From positions 174,897,298 to 174,961,297 of the forward strand of contig JAIOJX010000030.1 in assembly GCA_022376925.1 (NCBI GenBank): a stretch of DNA of 64,000 bases, read 5' to 3'. The notes below the pieces were generated by a model. That model had not been told where the DNA came from. It did not search any database and saw nothing but the letters and a program-made list of their open reading frames with translations. This document shows, in pieces, positions 33,361-45,087 of this stretch. The DNA comes from Tragulus kanchil. Taxonomy: Eukaryota; Chordata; Mammalia; Artiodactyla; Tragulidae. A program made the translations under genes and the position numbers. The first letter of the stretch is position 1. Each line of letters opens with the position of its first letter.

Positions 33361-35545
33361 GAAAAATAAACAAAACTTCTCTCTATTTAGGTCAGGCCTT
33401 CTTTATCCCAAGCAGAAGGCGGGAGCAACATGTCCAGTTCTTATTACCTGCACCAGAGCTCACCCTAACTTCATCCTAGCATCTTCCCCAACTTCAGTCT
33501 TTAAAAATAACTAAATCTAAACATCACCCTCGGGTGTTGCATTAGTTCATGGTCTTACTTAAAATCTGTTTCAAATATAAAATATTTCAACTAGGGATGA
33601 AGAATTCCTTTGAAAAGAAATGAATATTTTTCATGCAATCATTTTTAATGAATCAAATGGTGGTTGAACTTGAACTTTGGATTCTATAGAGTTAGACTTC
33701 ACCACAGATATTCCTCAGTATCTCTGAGACTTTAGCATTGAAGTTAAACGCACCTCTCTCAGCTTTTGTTTCGCTATCTCTAAGGTAGGAAGGACCACAT
33801 CAACTTTCAAGTGTTTTAAGATGACACAGAACAAGTATTTAGTGCGTGACCAAGCACACAGTGAGCACAGAAAAACTGGTAGTGGCAATTCACATGGTTC
33901 TACACTGTCTAATGCATCCAAACTTTTGGGTAAAAGGAAAAGGCTTTGTTTAAGAACATCCATGTTACAATTCTGTCCCAATCCAGGACCAACAACAGGC
34001 CTTCATGTAAAGCTAGGGTGATCATATATCTCCTCTTGTGAGGAACAGCCTGGCTGATATCTGTTCTCTGAAAGTAATTAATTTTTTAATATTTATTTAT
34101 TTGGCTTGCCGGGTCTTACTTGTGGCATGCAGGGTCCTTAGCTGTGGCCCATGGGATCTAGTTCCCTGACCAGGGTCAAACCTAGGCCCCCTATATTAGG
34201 AGTGGAGAGTCTTAGCCACTGGGCCACCAGGGATGTCCCCAAGAGCAATCATTAATAGTACCATCTTTCCCTCTCAGAAGATTCAGTTTTGGTGAATAAA
34301 CTATACAGGTATACTAGTTAAATACAGAAGTATACAAGCTAAACATAGATAACTTGCTAATTGGGCAATTATTTATGGCTTTGTGCTTTAATTTCTGGTA
34401 AAACTGAAGAAATACTTGCTGAATACATCTCACTGATTTATAATCATAAAATATGAGCTGAAAAATAAACAAAACTTCTCTCTATTTAGGTCAGGCCTTC
34501 TTTATCCCAAGCAGAAGGCGGAGCAACATGTTTTCTTATTACCTGCACCAGAGCTCACCCTAACTTCATCCTAGCATCTTCCCCAACTTCAGTCTTTAAA
34601 ATAACTAAATCTAAACATCACCCTCAGGTGTTGCATTAGTTCATGGTCTTACTTAAAATCTGTTTCAAATATAAAATATTTCAACTAGGGATGAAGAATT
34701 CCTTTGAAAAGAAATGAATATTTTTCATGCAATCATTTTTAATGAATCAAATGGTGGTTGAACTTGAACTTTGGATTCTATAGAGTTAGACTTCACCACA
34801 GATATTCCTCAGTATCTCTGAGACTTTAGCATTGAAGTTAAACGCACCTCTCTCAGCTTTTGTTTCGCTATCTCTAAGGTAGGAAGGACCACATCAACTT
34901 TCAAGTGTTTTAAGATGACACAGAACAAGCATTTAGTGCGTGACCAAGCACACAGTGAGCACAGAAAAACTGGTAGTGGCAATTCACATGGTTCTACGCT
35001 GTCTAATGCATCCAAACTTTTGGGTAAAAGGAAAAGGCTTTGTTTAAGAACATCCATGTTACAATTCTGTCCCAATCCAGGACCAACAACAGGCCTTCAT
35101 GTACAGCTAGGGTGATCATATATCTCCTCTTGTGAGGAACAGCCTGGCTGATATCTGTTCTCTGAAAGTAATTAATTTTTTAATATTTATTTATTTGGCT
35201 TGCCGGGTCTTACTTGTGGCATGCAGGGTCCTTAGCTGTGGCCCTGGGATCTAGTTCCCTGACCAGGGTCAAACCTAGGCCCCCTATATTAGGAGTGGAG
35301 AGTCTTAGCCACTGGGCCACCAGGGATGTCCCCAAGAGCAATCATTAATAGTACCATCTTTCCCTCTCAGAAGATTCAGTTTTGGTGAATAAACTATACA
35401 GGTATACTAGTTAAATACAGAAGTATACAAGCTAAACATAGATAACTTGCTAATTGGGCAATTATTTATGGCTTTGTGCTTTAATTTCTGGTAAAACTGA
35501 AGAAATACTTGCCGAATACATCTCACTGATTTATAATCATAAAAA
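33361..35545. repeat. False tandem duplication 11 (unit about 1.10 kb)
   Basis: 33361-34459 recurs at 34460-35545. The start of the second copy is degraded: GGCGGAGCAACATGTTTTCT replaces GGCGGGAGCAACATGTCCAG followed by TTCT. At the join ATAATCATAAAATATGAGCTG replaces the true ATCATAAAAATATTGTATG with missing bases. Both joins therefore show deletion-type errors. Confidence 0.94.
34085..34245 (-). mobile_element. tRNA-SINE, antisense
   Basis: Minus strand: GGGACATCCCTGGTGGCCCA, GGTTTGACCCTGGTCAGGG, AACTAGATCCCATGGGCC and the ATAAATATT end. False copy 35179-35339 lacks one base pair of the CCCATGGG stretch. Confidence 0.78.
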
Positions 35546-36250
35546 TATTGTATGTGCTATTTTTATCACGATGGCTATCAGGGAAGATTCATATTTTATG
35601 ATAACAAAGGAGGATTTGCTCTGTCACATAAAAGAATGTAAGATTCTTATTTTCCAGTTCAGTTCTTATAAATTTCTCCTCCTCCTAGCCAGAGTCTTCA
35701 CATATTTTATGATGAACAGATATGAAAGCCAAAACCAGCAAAACCTGGTAGTCCTTCTCTTGAAAACCAGCTATGAAGGATGACAGAACTTTCCACTCTC
35801 TTAGCTCTTAGCACACACACCACCACCTCCTATCCATGCCTAAGGCAGACATTGTTAATCAATGACAGATTTCAGTGCACAGCTCAAAACTGAATGCAGA
35901 CAGTAGGCAATTTAAGAAGCTGCTATTAAAGAACGAGTGTTGATGCATAAAACAAGTGTTTTCTGTCCTAAATTAGCTCAATATCTTTATTTTATGATCA
36001 AGAACACAGGGACATGGAGAAAAATGACGCAGCCAAGGGTGAATCTAAGAGCTGTACCCAAGCATGACTTCCATGACATCATACTGATAGGTGACTGGGC
36101 TTAGGGAAAAGGCTCTTTCAGATGAAATCAAAGCAGAGAAAAGTAAATTTTGAGGCAAACAGCCTACTAAGAGTTTGGTATCACTACCAATGCTCATAAA
36201 ACAAGTAAAAGTCTCTTTCCTTATTTATTCATCAATGTCAAAACTAAAGT
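35546..36250. other. Unassigned AT-rich sequence
   Basis: The right part of a 109-codon frame (35454-35783) lies here; it is hydrophobic, AT-driven and has no recognised domain or gene signals, so I do not call it. Confidence 0.4.
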
Positions 36251-36254
36251 ATTA

Positions 36255-36318
36255 GAGGGAGGGGATATACGTATACATATAGTTTATTCGCTTTGTTGTA
36301 CAGCAGAAAATAACATTC
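36255..36318 (+). mobile_element. Very short L1 3' end fragment
   Basis: GGGATATACGTATACATATAG and CGCTTTGTTGTACAGCAG followed by AAAATAACA match the end of ruminant L1 3' UTRs. No TSD resolved. Confidence 0.55.
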
Positions 36319-36576
36319 TAAAGCAGTCATGCTCCCAATAAACATGCACTGGGCATGCTGGGAGCATCTAGTGGTTTTATCATAATCATACAGAAATATC
36401 TGGATGTCCATTTGATACTTGGGCACACAGTGTACTTCTCTGCTTGTTCCTTTCTCAAGATAGAAACACTATTTAAAATTATTACTATAGCCATTGTAAA
36501 ACAGTTAAAATGGTTATTTACATATATATATATTTAAAAATCCACTAAGGTGCTTACCATGACCTGTAAGTCTCTA

Positions 36577-36800
36577 AAGGACTTCCTTGATGGCTCAGAT
36601 GGTAAAGAATCTGCCTGCAATGTGGGAAACCTGGGTTCAAACCCTGGGTTAGAAAGATTCCCTGGAGAAGGGAATGGCTACCCACTCCAGTATTCCTGCC
36701 TGGAGAATCCCCATGGACAGAGGAGTCTGGTGGGCTACAGTCCACAGGGTCTCAAAGACTCAGACAAAACTGAGTGACTAACACTACCACTTTCTTTCAC
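36577..36800 (+). mobile_element. Bov-A-type SINE
   Basis: GGACTTCCTTGATGGCTCAG head, GGTTCAAACCCTGGGTTAG, CCACTCCAGTATTCCTGCC, GGGCTACAGTCCACAGGG and GACTAACACTACCACTTTC at the 3' end. Frames on both strands here are SINE translations. Confidence 0.9.
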
Positions 36801-36985
36801 TTTCAAACTCAAGAATAAAGACTGTCCAAGCAGGAGAGGCCCTGAGCACCCTATAACTTGTTAATTTAAGACAGACAATAAACTGTACGGTTGATTACTC
36901 TGAGAGTATTGATGTCTAGAATGCAGTTGCATCTACAGTGGGTTTTCTTAAAGGTGATTTTAGTCATTTCAGAAAATATACTGTC

Positions 36986-37312
36986 GGGCTTTCCCTGGTG
37001 GTCCAGTGGGTAAGGACACTGCCTTGCACTGCAAGGGGCGCCAGTTTGATCCCTGGCCTGGGAAGATTCCACGTGCCGCGGAGCGGTTGGACCCATGTGT
37101 CCAATTACCGAGCTGGAGCTCTGGAGCGCATGGGCTCAGAGCCAGCGCTCTGCAACGACAGACACCACCGCGATGGGAGGCCCACAGGAGCCAAAGAACA
37201 AAGACGGATGAAAACAGAGAAATGAAAGATTAATGGAAGTGGCCCACCCACTCCCCTCCCTCCCCAACCCAACCCCCACCCAAAATAAATAAATAAATAA
37301 ATCTAAAAAAAA
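36986..37312 (+). mobile_element. Young-type tRNA-SINE with complete C/T-rich tail
   Basis: Head GGGCTTTCCCTGGTGGTCCA, B box AGTTTGATCCCTGG, CpG-rich body (TGCCGCGGAGCGG), block CGCGATGGGAGGCCCACAGG, then GTGGCCCACCCACTCCCCTC and (AAAT)n. One of the fullest copies, showing module order head-body-GGAGGCCC block-C/T block-AAATAAAT tail. Confidence 0.9.
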
Positions 37313-37745
37313 AAAAATACATTGTCATCCTTAACTGTCTCTGATTCCTCTAAATGTCTGAAGGACTACGTTGTCTGGACACATGCAAACTTGCACTTGA
37401 CTTTAATCTTGTTTTATTTTTATGTGTAGATCTCCACTTTCTAACTAAATTGTAAGAAACTTAAGGGCAGGAACTGCATCCATTCTTTGCTTTGTGTTCT
37501 CACAGTTGGTCCCTGCCACCCATCAGATGCCATCCAATCTCCAGGCCTGTGTTTGTGGAAGGACTGTTTGTTCCTTGATTGTGGACCCAAGACTAAGAAT
37601 CACAAACAGCTCTGAAGGACCACCTTTCTCAGCCAGCATGGATAAAGAGGTGTGGGTAAGGAGGACACAAAAGGAATTGGTAAGATCCATCCTAGAGGAG
37701 GTCAGGATGGAGCTCTGAAGACAGATGTGAAAACACATAACTATT
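37313..37745. other. Unassigned sequence
   Basis: Overlapping short frames on both strands at 37494-37738 are unrecognised. Nothing else is supported. Confidence 0.4.
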
Positions 37746-37899
37746 CTGGAGCATGACAGTAGAGAAATAATTTAGAGAAAACTAGATTAGCCTGGGGATT
37801 CAGAGAACATTTCCAGAAGTGAAAGGAGAAAATGGTGGGAGATGGACCTAAGACTAAATTAGCTAACATCCTTACTGTTTTTGGACTCTTTCTTTTTGT

Positions 37900-38035
37900 C
37901 ATTTTTAAAAATCTTATTTTTTGTCCACACAGCATGGCTTGTGGGGTCTTAGTTCCCTAACAAGGGATCGAACCCATGTCCCAGCAATGGAAGCATGGAG
38001 TCCTAATCACTGGACCACCAGGGAAGTCCCCATAT
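37900..38035 (-). mobile_element. tRNA-SINE, antisense
   Basis: Minus strand: GGGACTTCCCTGGTGGTCCA, GGGTTCGATCCCTTGTTAGG, AACTAAGACCCCACAAGCC and an A-rich end. False copy 38984-39116. Confidence 0.85.
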
Positions 38036-38279
38036 GGTTTCTGGATTTTCACTTCTAATCCATCATACGCTTGGTTATTTCCAAATAGATCATAGAGGAA
38101 AATGAAGAGATAGAATTTCACCGCAAAAAAAACCCTTCACTACTGGTTGAGAGTCCCCCTTAGGAAAAAGAATTTTCTGGGCCACCAGAGCACTTAAAGG
38201 AATTCTCAGCAAACATAACAGAGAGGAACTAATGGATTCAAATGAAAATAAGAACACAGAAAGTCCTCCTCCATTTTTC

Positions 38280-38420
38280 CCCTACATGTATCATACTCAA
38301 CCACTTACTCATTTATTAAATTAATAAATAATTAGGCAGTTACTATGTGCCAGCCAGGAGAAACAATGATAATCAGACCAACCGGATTCTTGAGCTCACA
38401 GAGTTTTCACGGAGCCGTCA
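38280..38420 (-). mobile_element. L2-like fragment, antisense
   Basis: ACTCATTTATTAAATTAATAA, GGCAGTTACTATGTGCCAGC and GAGCTCACAGAGTTTTCACG fit a reverse L2 3' end. False copy about 39387-39500. Confidence 0.5.
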
Positions 38421-39799
38421 CTCCCAGAATGACCAGGAATTAGACAGAAAGTGGTCTTTACAACCTATAAAGAGACCTGTGTCGTTAAGAGATGAGAATG
38501 TGTGGCCTGGAAAATTCCATCCAGCTAAACAGGTGGATCTGAAGCTCCACCCAGCTCACCCAGGCGCCCAAATGCTGCAAATGATAATAGAAATTTCCAC
38601 ATCCCCACGACAGAAGATAAGCCGCCTGACAGCTAGTACAAAGCCACCTCGATAAAGTCAAAAATCAGTCCCTATCTTCTCCTGTTTACACTTGTATCTA
38701 ATGTAATAAACACAAGTCAGTGTTGTTGTTCAGTTCCTTAGTTGTTGTTCAGTTGTTGTTGTTAGTGTTATTCAGTTGCTAAGTTGTGTCCAACTTGTTG
38801 TCACTCCATGGACTATGACAGGCCAGGTTGAGCATGACAGAAAAAAGAGAAATAAATTTAGAGAAAACTAGATAAGCCTGGGGATTCAGAGAACATTTCC
38901 AGAAGTGAAAGGAGAAAATGGTGGGAGATGGACCTAAGACTAAATTAGCTAACATCCTTACTGTTTTTGGACTCTTTCTTTTTGTCATTTTTAAAAATCT
39001 TATTTTTTGTCCACACAGCATGGCTTGTGGGGTCTTAGTTCCCTAACAAGGGATCGAATCCATGTCCCAGCAATGGAAGCATGGAGTCCTAATCACTGGA
39101 CCACCAGGGAAGTCCCCATATGGTTTCTGGATTTTCACTTCTAATTCATCATACGCTTGGTTATTTCCAAATAGATCATAGAGGAAAATGAAGAGATAGA
39201 ATTTCACCGCAAAAAAAACCCTTCACTACTGGTTGAGAGTCCCCCTTAGGAAAAAGAATTTTCTGGGCCACCAGAGCACTTAAAGGAATTCTCAGCAAAC
39301 ATAACAGAGAGGAACTAACGGATTCAAATGAAAATAAGAACACAGAAAGTCCTCCTCCATTTTTCCCCGACATGTATCATACTCAACCATTTACTCATTT
39401 ATTAAATTAAAAAATAATTTGGCAGTTACTATGTGCCAGCAGGAGAAACAATGATAATCAGACCAACCGGATTCTTGAGCTCACAGAGTTTTCACGGAGC
39501 CGTCACTCCCAGAATGGCCAGGAATTAGACAGAAAGTGGTCTTTACAACCTATAAAGAGATCTGTGTCGTTAAGAGATGAGAATGTGTGGCCTGGAAAAT
39601 TCCATCCAGCTAAATAGGTGGATCTGAAGCTCCACCCAGCTCACCCAGGCGCCCAAATGCTGCAAATGATAATAGAAATTTCCACATCCCCACGACAGAA
39701 GATAAGCCACCTGACAGCCAGTACAAAGTCACCTCGATAAAGTCAAAAATCAGTCCCTATCTTCTCCTGTTTACACTTGTATCTAATGCAATAAACACA

Positions 39800-40012
39800 A
39801 GTCAGTGTTGTTGTTCAGTTCCTTAGTTGTTGTTCAGTTGTTGTTGTTAGTGTAGTTCAGTTGCTAAGTTGTGTCCAACTTGTTGTCACTCCATGGACTA
39901 TGGCAGGCCAGGATTCACTGTCCCTCACTATCACCTGGCGTCTGCCCAAGTTCAGGTCCATTGAATCGGTGATGTTATCCAACCACCTCATCCTCTGCTA
40001 CCCAAGGGAGAA
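39800..40012 (-). mobile_element. BovB LINE 3' fragment, antisense
   Basis: GTTGTTCAGTTGTTGTTGTTAG, GCTAAGTTGTGTCCAACTTG, TCACTATCACCTGGCGTCTG, CATTGAATCGGTGATGTTATCC and ACCTCATCCTCTGCTACCC are BovB in reverse, past the part shared with Bov-A. The first copy (38715-38830) is cut by the false join inside the BovB. Confidence 0.8.
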
Positions 40013-41235
40013 GGACTGTTTTAGATAACTGCTTTAGAGCACCTGACTATCTGTGGCCCTAGAAAGAGAGAGCTAGAAAGGAGAGAAGAAAGCATCTAGC
40101 CCAAGCCTTCATTTTCCAGATGAGAGCTAACTTCAACTAAGAAACCGGGTGGGAAACAGCCTCCACTGAACCATAGGTCACCCCATTCCATTCCCACTAC
40201 CACTTCACCCTCCCTCGGACTGCAAACCACCCTAAATCCTATTTTTAAAGTTGTCTAACAACCTGGAGCTACATTTGATCTTCCTACTGAAGTCCAAGAC
40301 AGAATAATTATTTCTACCTTTGGTGGACAGTTTCCTCTCCTCTCTGCCGCAGAGGTAATTGCATTTTACAGAGCAAGCCTTCAACAGCAGCCCCCAAAAG
40401 GCGAAGGTCAGCAACCTTCGGCCAGCCAAGGCCCACAAGAAGTTCCCCTGCCAAGCCTCCGATGCCCGTCCTGCTTTTGGAGAGCACAAATTCAGAATTA
40501 AGATGGCCAACTAAGCCTACTATCAACCAGACTCAACATCCTCACATTCTATCACCTTGCAGTTGGATCTCAGGTGGTTTTTCCTCAGTGCCTGCTGGTT
40601 TCTGCATAAAAATGTAACTGTCCAGGTAGTGCTATTATTTATTGAGCCTGTTCCTTTGGTAGTGTAGAAAGCAGTGTATCTCCCTTCAGGCCAATGAGCT
40701 CGTGTTGCCATGATCTGTGGTGCTCTTGGTCATGGGGACCTGCTCTACCTTCATCAGGTTACCATTAGAAGGTGAGAATGGTGCTGTTTACAAACAGGGT
40801 CAGAAACGGAGGATGAGGTAGCCACTGCAAGGTCTGTCTGCAACTTTCAGCATTGGTTTCATTCGTCCATCAGGAAAAGAAAGGCATTGAAGTTTCCATG
40901 CCTGGGGCAGAGAAGGAACCCTTCCCTTTAGATCCTAACGTGGGGAGACCGTATGCTAGATGCTGCGAGGTGTGCCGTGTAGGGTGTGTCGGGATAATTA
41001 ATCACAGAGACTGAGGGAGGTAAAGAATCCTGTGAATACAATCACCGTTTTAGGGGATAAAGGCCACAGAGAGGTGATAGATGAAGGCAAATTAGTGCCA
41101 TGAATTTCAAAAGGGTTTTTTTTTTCATTCCTATTCCCCATCCTGTCAACTCCTAGATAAGGCAGAAGTTCCTGATACACACAACACATGCAAGATTATA
41201 AGTTCCTGATGCACACAGCACACATAAGATTACTT
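40013..41235. other. Unassigned sequence with a weak exon-like patch
   Basis: Mostly unique sequence. At about 40333-40515 a pyrimidine tract ending CTGCCGCAG is followed by short open reading on the plus strand (one frame ends FRIKMAN then stop) and by open minus frames (40232-40510). I cannot match any of these to a known protein, so no CDS is called. Confidence 0.35.
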
Positions 41236-41237
41236 AT

Positions 41238-41440
41238 CAGGGGACTTCCCCGATGGTCCAGTGACTAAGATTCTGTGATGCCAATGTAGGGGACCTGGGC
41301 TCCATCCCTGGTCAAGGAACTAGATCCCACATGCTACAGCTGAAGATTCCCCCAGGCCACAACAAAAATCCAAGATCCAATGTGCCACAACTAAGACCTG
41401 GAGCAGCCAAATAAATAAATAAATTTATATATATTTATTT
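41238..41440 (+). mobile_element. ART2-like tRNA-SINE
   Basis: GGGGACTTCCCCGATGGTCC head, GGGCTCCATCCCTGGTCAAG, AACTAGATCCCACATGCTAC, then CCAAGATCCAATGTGCCAC and AACTAAGACCTGGAGCAGCC with an AAATAAATAAATAAATTTAT tail. Confidence 0.8.
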
Positions 41441-41765
41441 AAAGATCATTTATTGGACATCTTCATACATCTGAAACTGTGCTAGGCACTGTGATATTAG
41501 AAGCAAAGAAATCAGAGGAAACCCCTGCCTCCACTAAGCTGGCATTTGGTGAGGGAACCACTCATTGAACAAGCAGACAAGTCAAACAAATGAGCGTTAC
41601 AGATTGTTGTTCAGTGACTAGCTGGGAAAGAATGAAGATGAAGGAATAGAGAATAACTGGGCAGGGAGTGAAGGGAAGCCATCCTCAATCACAGGCAACT
41701 TCTTGGAGGAGGTGACATCTGAACTGAGACCTGAATGGTGAGGTCAAGCCACGTGACATGAGCCC
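41441..41765 (-). mobile_element. L2 LINE, antisense
   Basis: ATTTATTGGACATCTTC, CTGAAACTGTGCTAGGCACTG, AACCCCTGCCTCCACTAAGC and TTCTTGGAGGAGGTGACATC are the reverse complement of the L2 3' region over more than 250 bp. A BovB-like scrap (TTGTTGTTCAGTGACTAGCT) may interrupt it near 41605. Confidence 0.7.
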
Positions 41766-42222
41766 TTAGCACCCTGCCTATAAGGGGTAAAGGAAACAAT
41801 GTGCTTATTAAGCACCTAGGACTATACTCCGTTTCAACTACTCCTCACTCTCCAAAAACTAGCCACCAGAGACCCTCTGGGTTCAGGTTTTCTCTCTTAA
41901 TCCTGACAGTATCTCCAAGGGGAAGGTGTAAGTCAGCACACCCACTTTACAAAAGAGTAAACTGAGGCACCAGGAACCTGACAATGTTCCTGTAGTCAAA
42001 CATCTGGTACCTGGGGAAGATAGAACTCAATGGGTTTGCTGCTAAAATCTGCATTCTTATCTGGCATGATGCTACTTCTGGGTGGTGGGGGGCTCACAGT
42101 ACAAAATAAAAGCCACAAGATTCAGGTTAGAGAGATGCCTCTCAAAGGCTAGCAATGGAATCTTAGACATGTCAACCCATCTCATACTTAGATTTCTCAG
42201 TTGTGAAGTAACCATAGCGGAA
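41766..42222. other. Unassigned sequence
   Basis: 41880-42000 (AAAAGAGTAAACTGAGGCACC) looks MIR-like in reverse but weakly. The 78-codon frame at 42082-42318 is unrecognised. Confidence 0.4.
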
Positions 42223-42401
42223 ACCAGGTCCAGGCACCTCATGCAGGATCATAGTATACAAGCTCCTCAAGAGAAAGAAACCACTTTCTCTACCACTGCT
42301 GTGATTTCCCATCTGTAGACCAGCTCAAGCTCTAAAAAACCACAGGGAAGAGTCAGAGAAAAACAGCAGTCCTCGGGAAGAACCACTGTTTCATCTGGCA
42401 T

Positions 42402-42472
42402 CTTACCGGTGAACTACAGACCATGGGGTCACCAAGGGTTGGACACAACTAAGCACACAAACACACACACAT
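42402..42472 (+). mobile_element. Bov-A 3' fragment
   Basis: CCATGGGGTCACCAAGGGTTG, GACACAACTAAGCAC and a short CA run are the Bov-A 3' end only. False copy at 43492-43564. Confidence 0.7.
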
Positions 42473-42897
42473 CCATTTGACACACCTATTCTGATGCCCA
42501 GGAAGGGCATGTAGAAGCAGATGAAGTTACTCACTGACTGGATTTTCTCAAATGGTCTTTCAAAGTTTTGAACACAAAAAGACCTCAAAAATATACCTGC
42601 CTTTAGACCTTTTCCACCCTGTGCAACCAAGAATCCCAGATTTGCTCATTTCTGATCCCACCCAAGTCTTTATATCCTAATGGCCTCTTACAAATTACTC
42701 AAGTGTAGCCACTTATATGCAAAATAGTGAAGAGATGAAGTTTATTTCTTTTTTCTTTTTTTTTGCATTTATCGTTTCCTGTTTCCAGTCCCATAACTTC
42801 CTGCAGGTCTTGTCAGAAAAGATTCCAAGCTTCTGTGTTTTCTCTATCAAAACTCATTTTTCCTATGTCCAGGGATCCAAGCAAGCTCTGCCTAAGT

Positions 42898-43084
42898 CAG
42901 ACGTCCCTAACCTCCAGGATCTAATGCCTGATGATCTGAGGTGGAGCTGATATAATAATAGAAATAAAGTACACACTAAATGTAACACGCTAAATCATCC
43001 TAAAACCAACTGCCCTCCTCAGTCAGTGGAAAAATTCTCTTCCATGAAACCAGTCCTTGGTGCTAATAAGGTTGAGCACTACTG
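42898..43084 (+). mobile_element. Short non-autonomous hAT element with 8-bp TSD
   Basis: A 187-bp element begins CAGACGTCCCTAACC and ends GGTTGAGCACTACTG, so its termini are imperfect inverted repeats of the CAG...CTG hAT type. The 8-bp direct repeat GCCTAAGT flanks it at 42890-42897 and 43085-43092, the TSD length hAT transposases make. Internal motifs CTAATGCCTGATGATCTGAG and GAAACCAGTCCTTGGTGC are known from a common mammalian hAT-derived family. No transposase is encoded. False copy 43990-44176. Confidence 0.85.
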
Positions 43085-44239
43085 GCCTAAGTGACTGTCA
43101 AGTTTCTCTAATGAGCAGAAACCACCATCTTACATCCATAACAGCCATTTAAAGTCTTCAGTTTTGCACACATATGATCTAATTTAACACTTTACATGTA
43201 GTACTTGGTCTCCTGTACTAAGTACTGTCATCCCAAAGCACCACTACAGAAACTGAGCTTAAATATTTGAAGCCATTTGTTCAATATGACTCAGCTGGCC
43301 TGTAAAACTATGACCAGGTCCAGGCACCTCATGCAGGATCATAGTATACAAGCTCCTCAAGAGAAAGAAACCACTTTCTCTACCACTGCTGTGATTTCCC
43401 ATCTGTAGACCAGCTCAAGCTCTAAAAAACCACAGGGAAGAGTCAGAGAAAAACAGCAGTCCTCGGGAAGAACCACTGTTTCATCTGGCATCTTACCGGT
43501 GAACTACAGACCATGGGGTCACCAAGGGTTGGACACAACTAAGCACACAAACACACACACACATCCATTTGACACACCTATTCTGATGCCCAGGAAGGGC
43601 ATGTAGAAGCAGATGAAGTTACTCACTGACTGGATTTTCTCAAATGGTCTTTCAAAGTTTTGAACACAAAAAGACCTCAAAAATATACCTGCCTTTAGAC
43701 CTTTTCCACCCTGTGCAACCAAGAATCCCAGATTTGCTCATTTCTGATCCCACCCAAGTCTTTATATCCTAATGGCCTCTTACAAATTACTCAAGTGTAG
43801 CCACTTATATGCAAAATAGTGAAGAGATGAAGTTTATTTCTTTTTTCTTTTTTTTTGCATTTATCGTTTCCTGTTTCCAGTCCCATAACTTCCTGCAGGT
43901 CTTGTCAGAAAAGATTCCAAGCTTCTGTGTTTTCTCTATCAAAACTCATTTTTCCTATGTCCAGGGATCCAAGCAAGCTCTGCCTAAGTCAGACGTCCCT
44001 AACCTCCAGGATCTAATGCCTGATGATCTGAGGTGGAGCTGATATAATAATAGAAATAAAGTACACACTAAATGTAACACGCTAAATCATCCTAAAACCA
44101 ACTGCCCTCCTCAGTCAGTGGAAAAATTCTCTTCCATGAAACCAGTCCTTGGTGCTAATAAGGTTGAGCACTACTGGCCTAAGTGACTGTCAAGTTTCTC
44201 TAATGAGCAGAAACCACCATCTTACATCCATAACAGCCA

Positions 44240-44470
44240 TTTAAAGTCTTCAGTTTTGCACACATATGATCTAATTTAACACTTTACATGTAGTACTTGG
44301 TCTCCTGTACTAAGTACTGTCATCCCAAAGCACCACTACAGAAACTGAGCTTAAATATTTGAAGCCATTTGTTCAATATGACTCAGCTGGCCTGTAACAA
44401 TGCTGAGCTTGAACCAGGTCTTGGGACTCTACGTACTAAGTTCTCTCCACTCTATCACGCTGCCCACCAA
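44240..44470 (-). mobile_element. MIR SINE, antisense
   Basis: TTTAACACTTTACATGTAGT, CAGAAACTGAGCTTAAATA, TGACTCAGCTGGCCTG and CTTGAACCAGGTCTTGGGAC fit a reverse MIR. In the first copy (43150-43312) it is cut by the false join. Confidence 0.6.
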
Positions 44471-45085
44471 CCAAGTATCAATAAATGATATTTCCCCATG
44501 CAGGAATTTTCAAGACGACATTGATGAACATCTGAAAACCCAGCAAAATGTGAAGTGTATGATTTTTAAATAGACATTTGTGGAGAGAAAGGGTTCATCA
44601 CTTTACTATTCATCTGATTATGAAAGACACTTAAGATCCCAAATTGTTAAGAAGTGCTATGAATATAAGCGATGAAGTACTTGCTCCTCTTTGTCCAGTC
44701 CAGGAAGGTTATGAGTCTAATTAGTATTCCAGGGAGGTCAACTTCCTCTCTTCACCCTTAGCTGGGCTCCATTGTACAATTTCATGCTTAGATTAAAAGT
44801 GAAAGTTAGGAGTAAAATTACTTGTACTCCTATTTTAAGAAGAAACTACCTTCCATTTTATAATCATCACTCTAATATAGTTTAATTAAGGCTAAAAGAG
44901 GGAAGGGATCAGACAGCACAGATCTAAGAGGGGTACTAGAGCCTCATACACAAGTCCAGCGAATTGTCCTTCCTTCCTTTCCCCAGTGGCCTCCCTCAAG
45001 GACTTAATAGTTTTCAAAGTTAGCGCTAAGGAATATAAGGATGGTGCCTACTGCTGTGGTATAGTGGGGTGGGTGGGGCGGGTAA
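44471..45085. other. Unassigned sequence
   Basis: AT-rich single-copy-looking DNA; no element or gene recognised. Confidence 0.4.
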
Positions 45086-45087
45086 GG

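Larger units (their letters stand above)
37750..39912. repeat. False tandem duplication 12 (unit about 1.08 kb)
   Basis: 37750-38830 recurs at 38831-39912. The second copy starts with an indel error (ATGACAGAAAAAAGAGAAATA versus ATGACAGTAGAGAAATA). A dozen or so substitutions are scattered between copies (for example 38053-39127 region CTAATCCATC/CTAATTCATC, 38214 region AACTAATGG/AACTAACGG). Confidence 0.92.
42223..44397. repeat. False tandem duplication 13 (unit about 1.09 kb)
   Basis: 42223-43312 recurs at 43313-44397. The only obvious difference is one CA repeat (ACACACAC length near 42468/43560). The first copy ends GGCCTGTAAAACTATGACC, a distorted version of GGCCTGTAACAATGCTGAGC at 44390-44409. 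Confidence 0.95.

Noticed and set aside
35454..35783. 109-codon ORF as a membrane protein
   Set aside because: Hydrophobicity follows from AT-rich codons; no homologous motif, no promoter or splice context, and the left part lies in a false duplicate.
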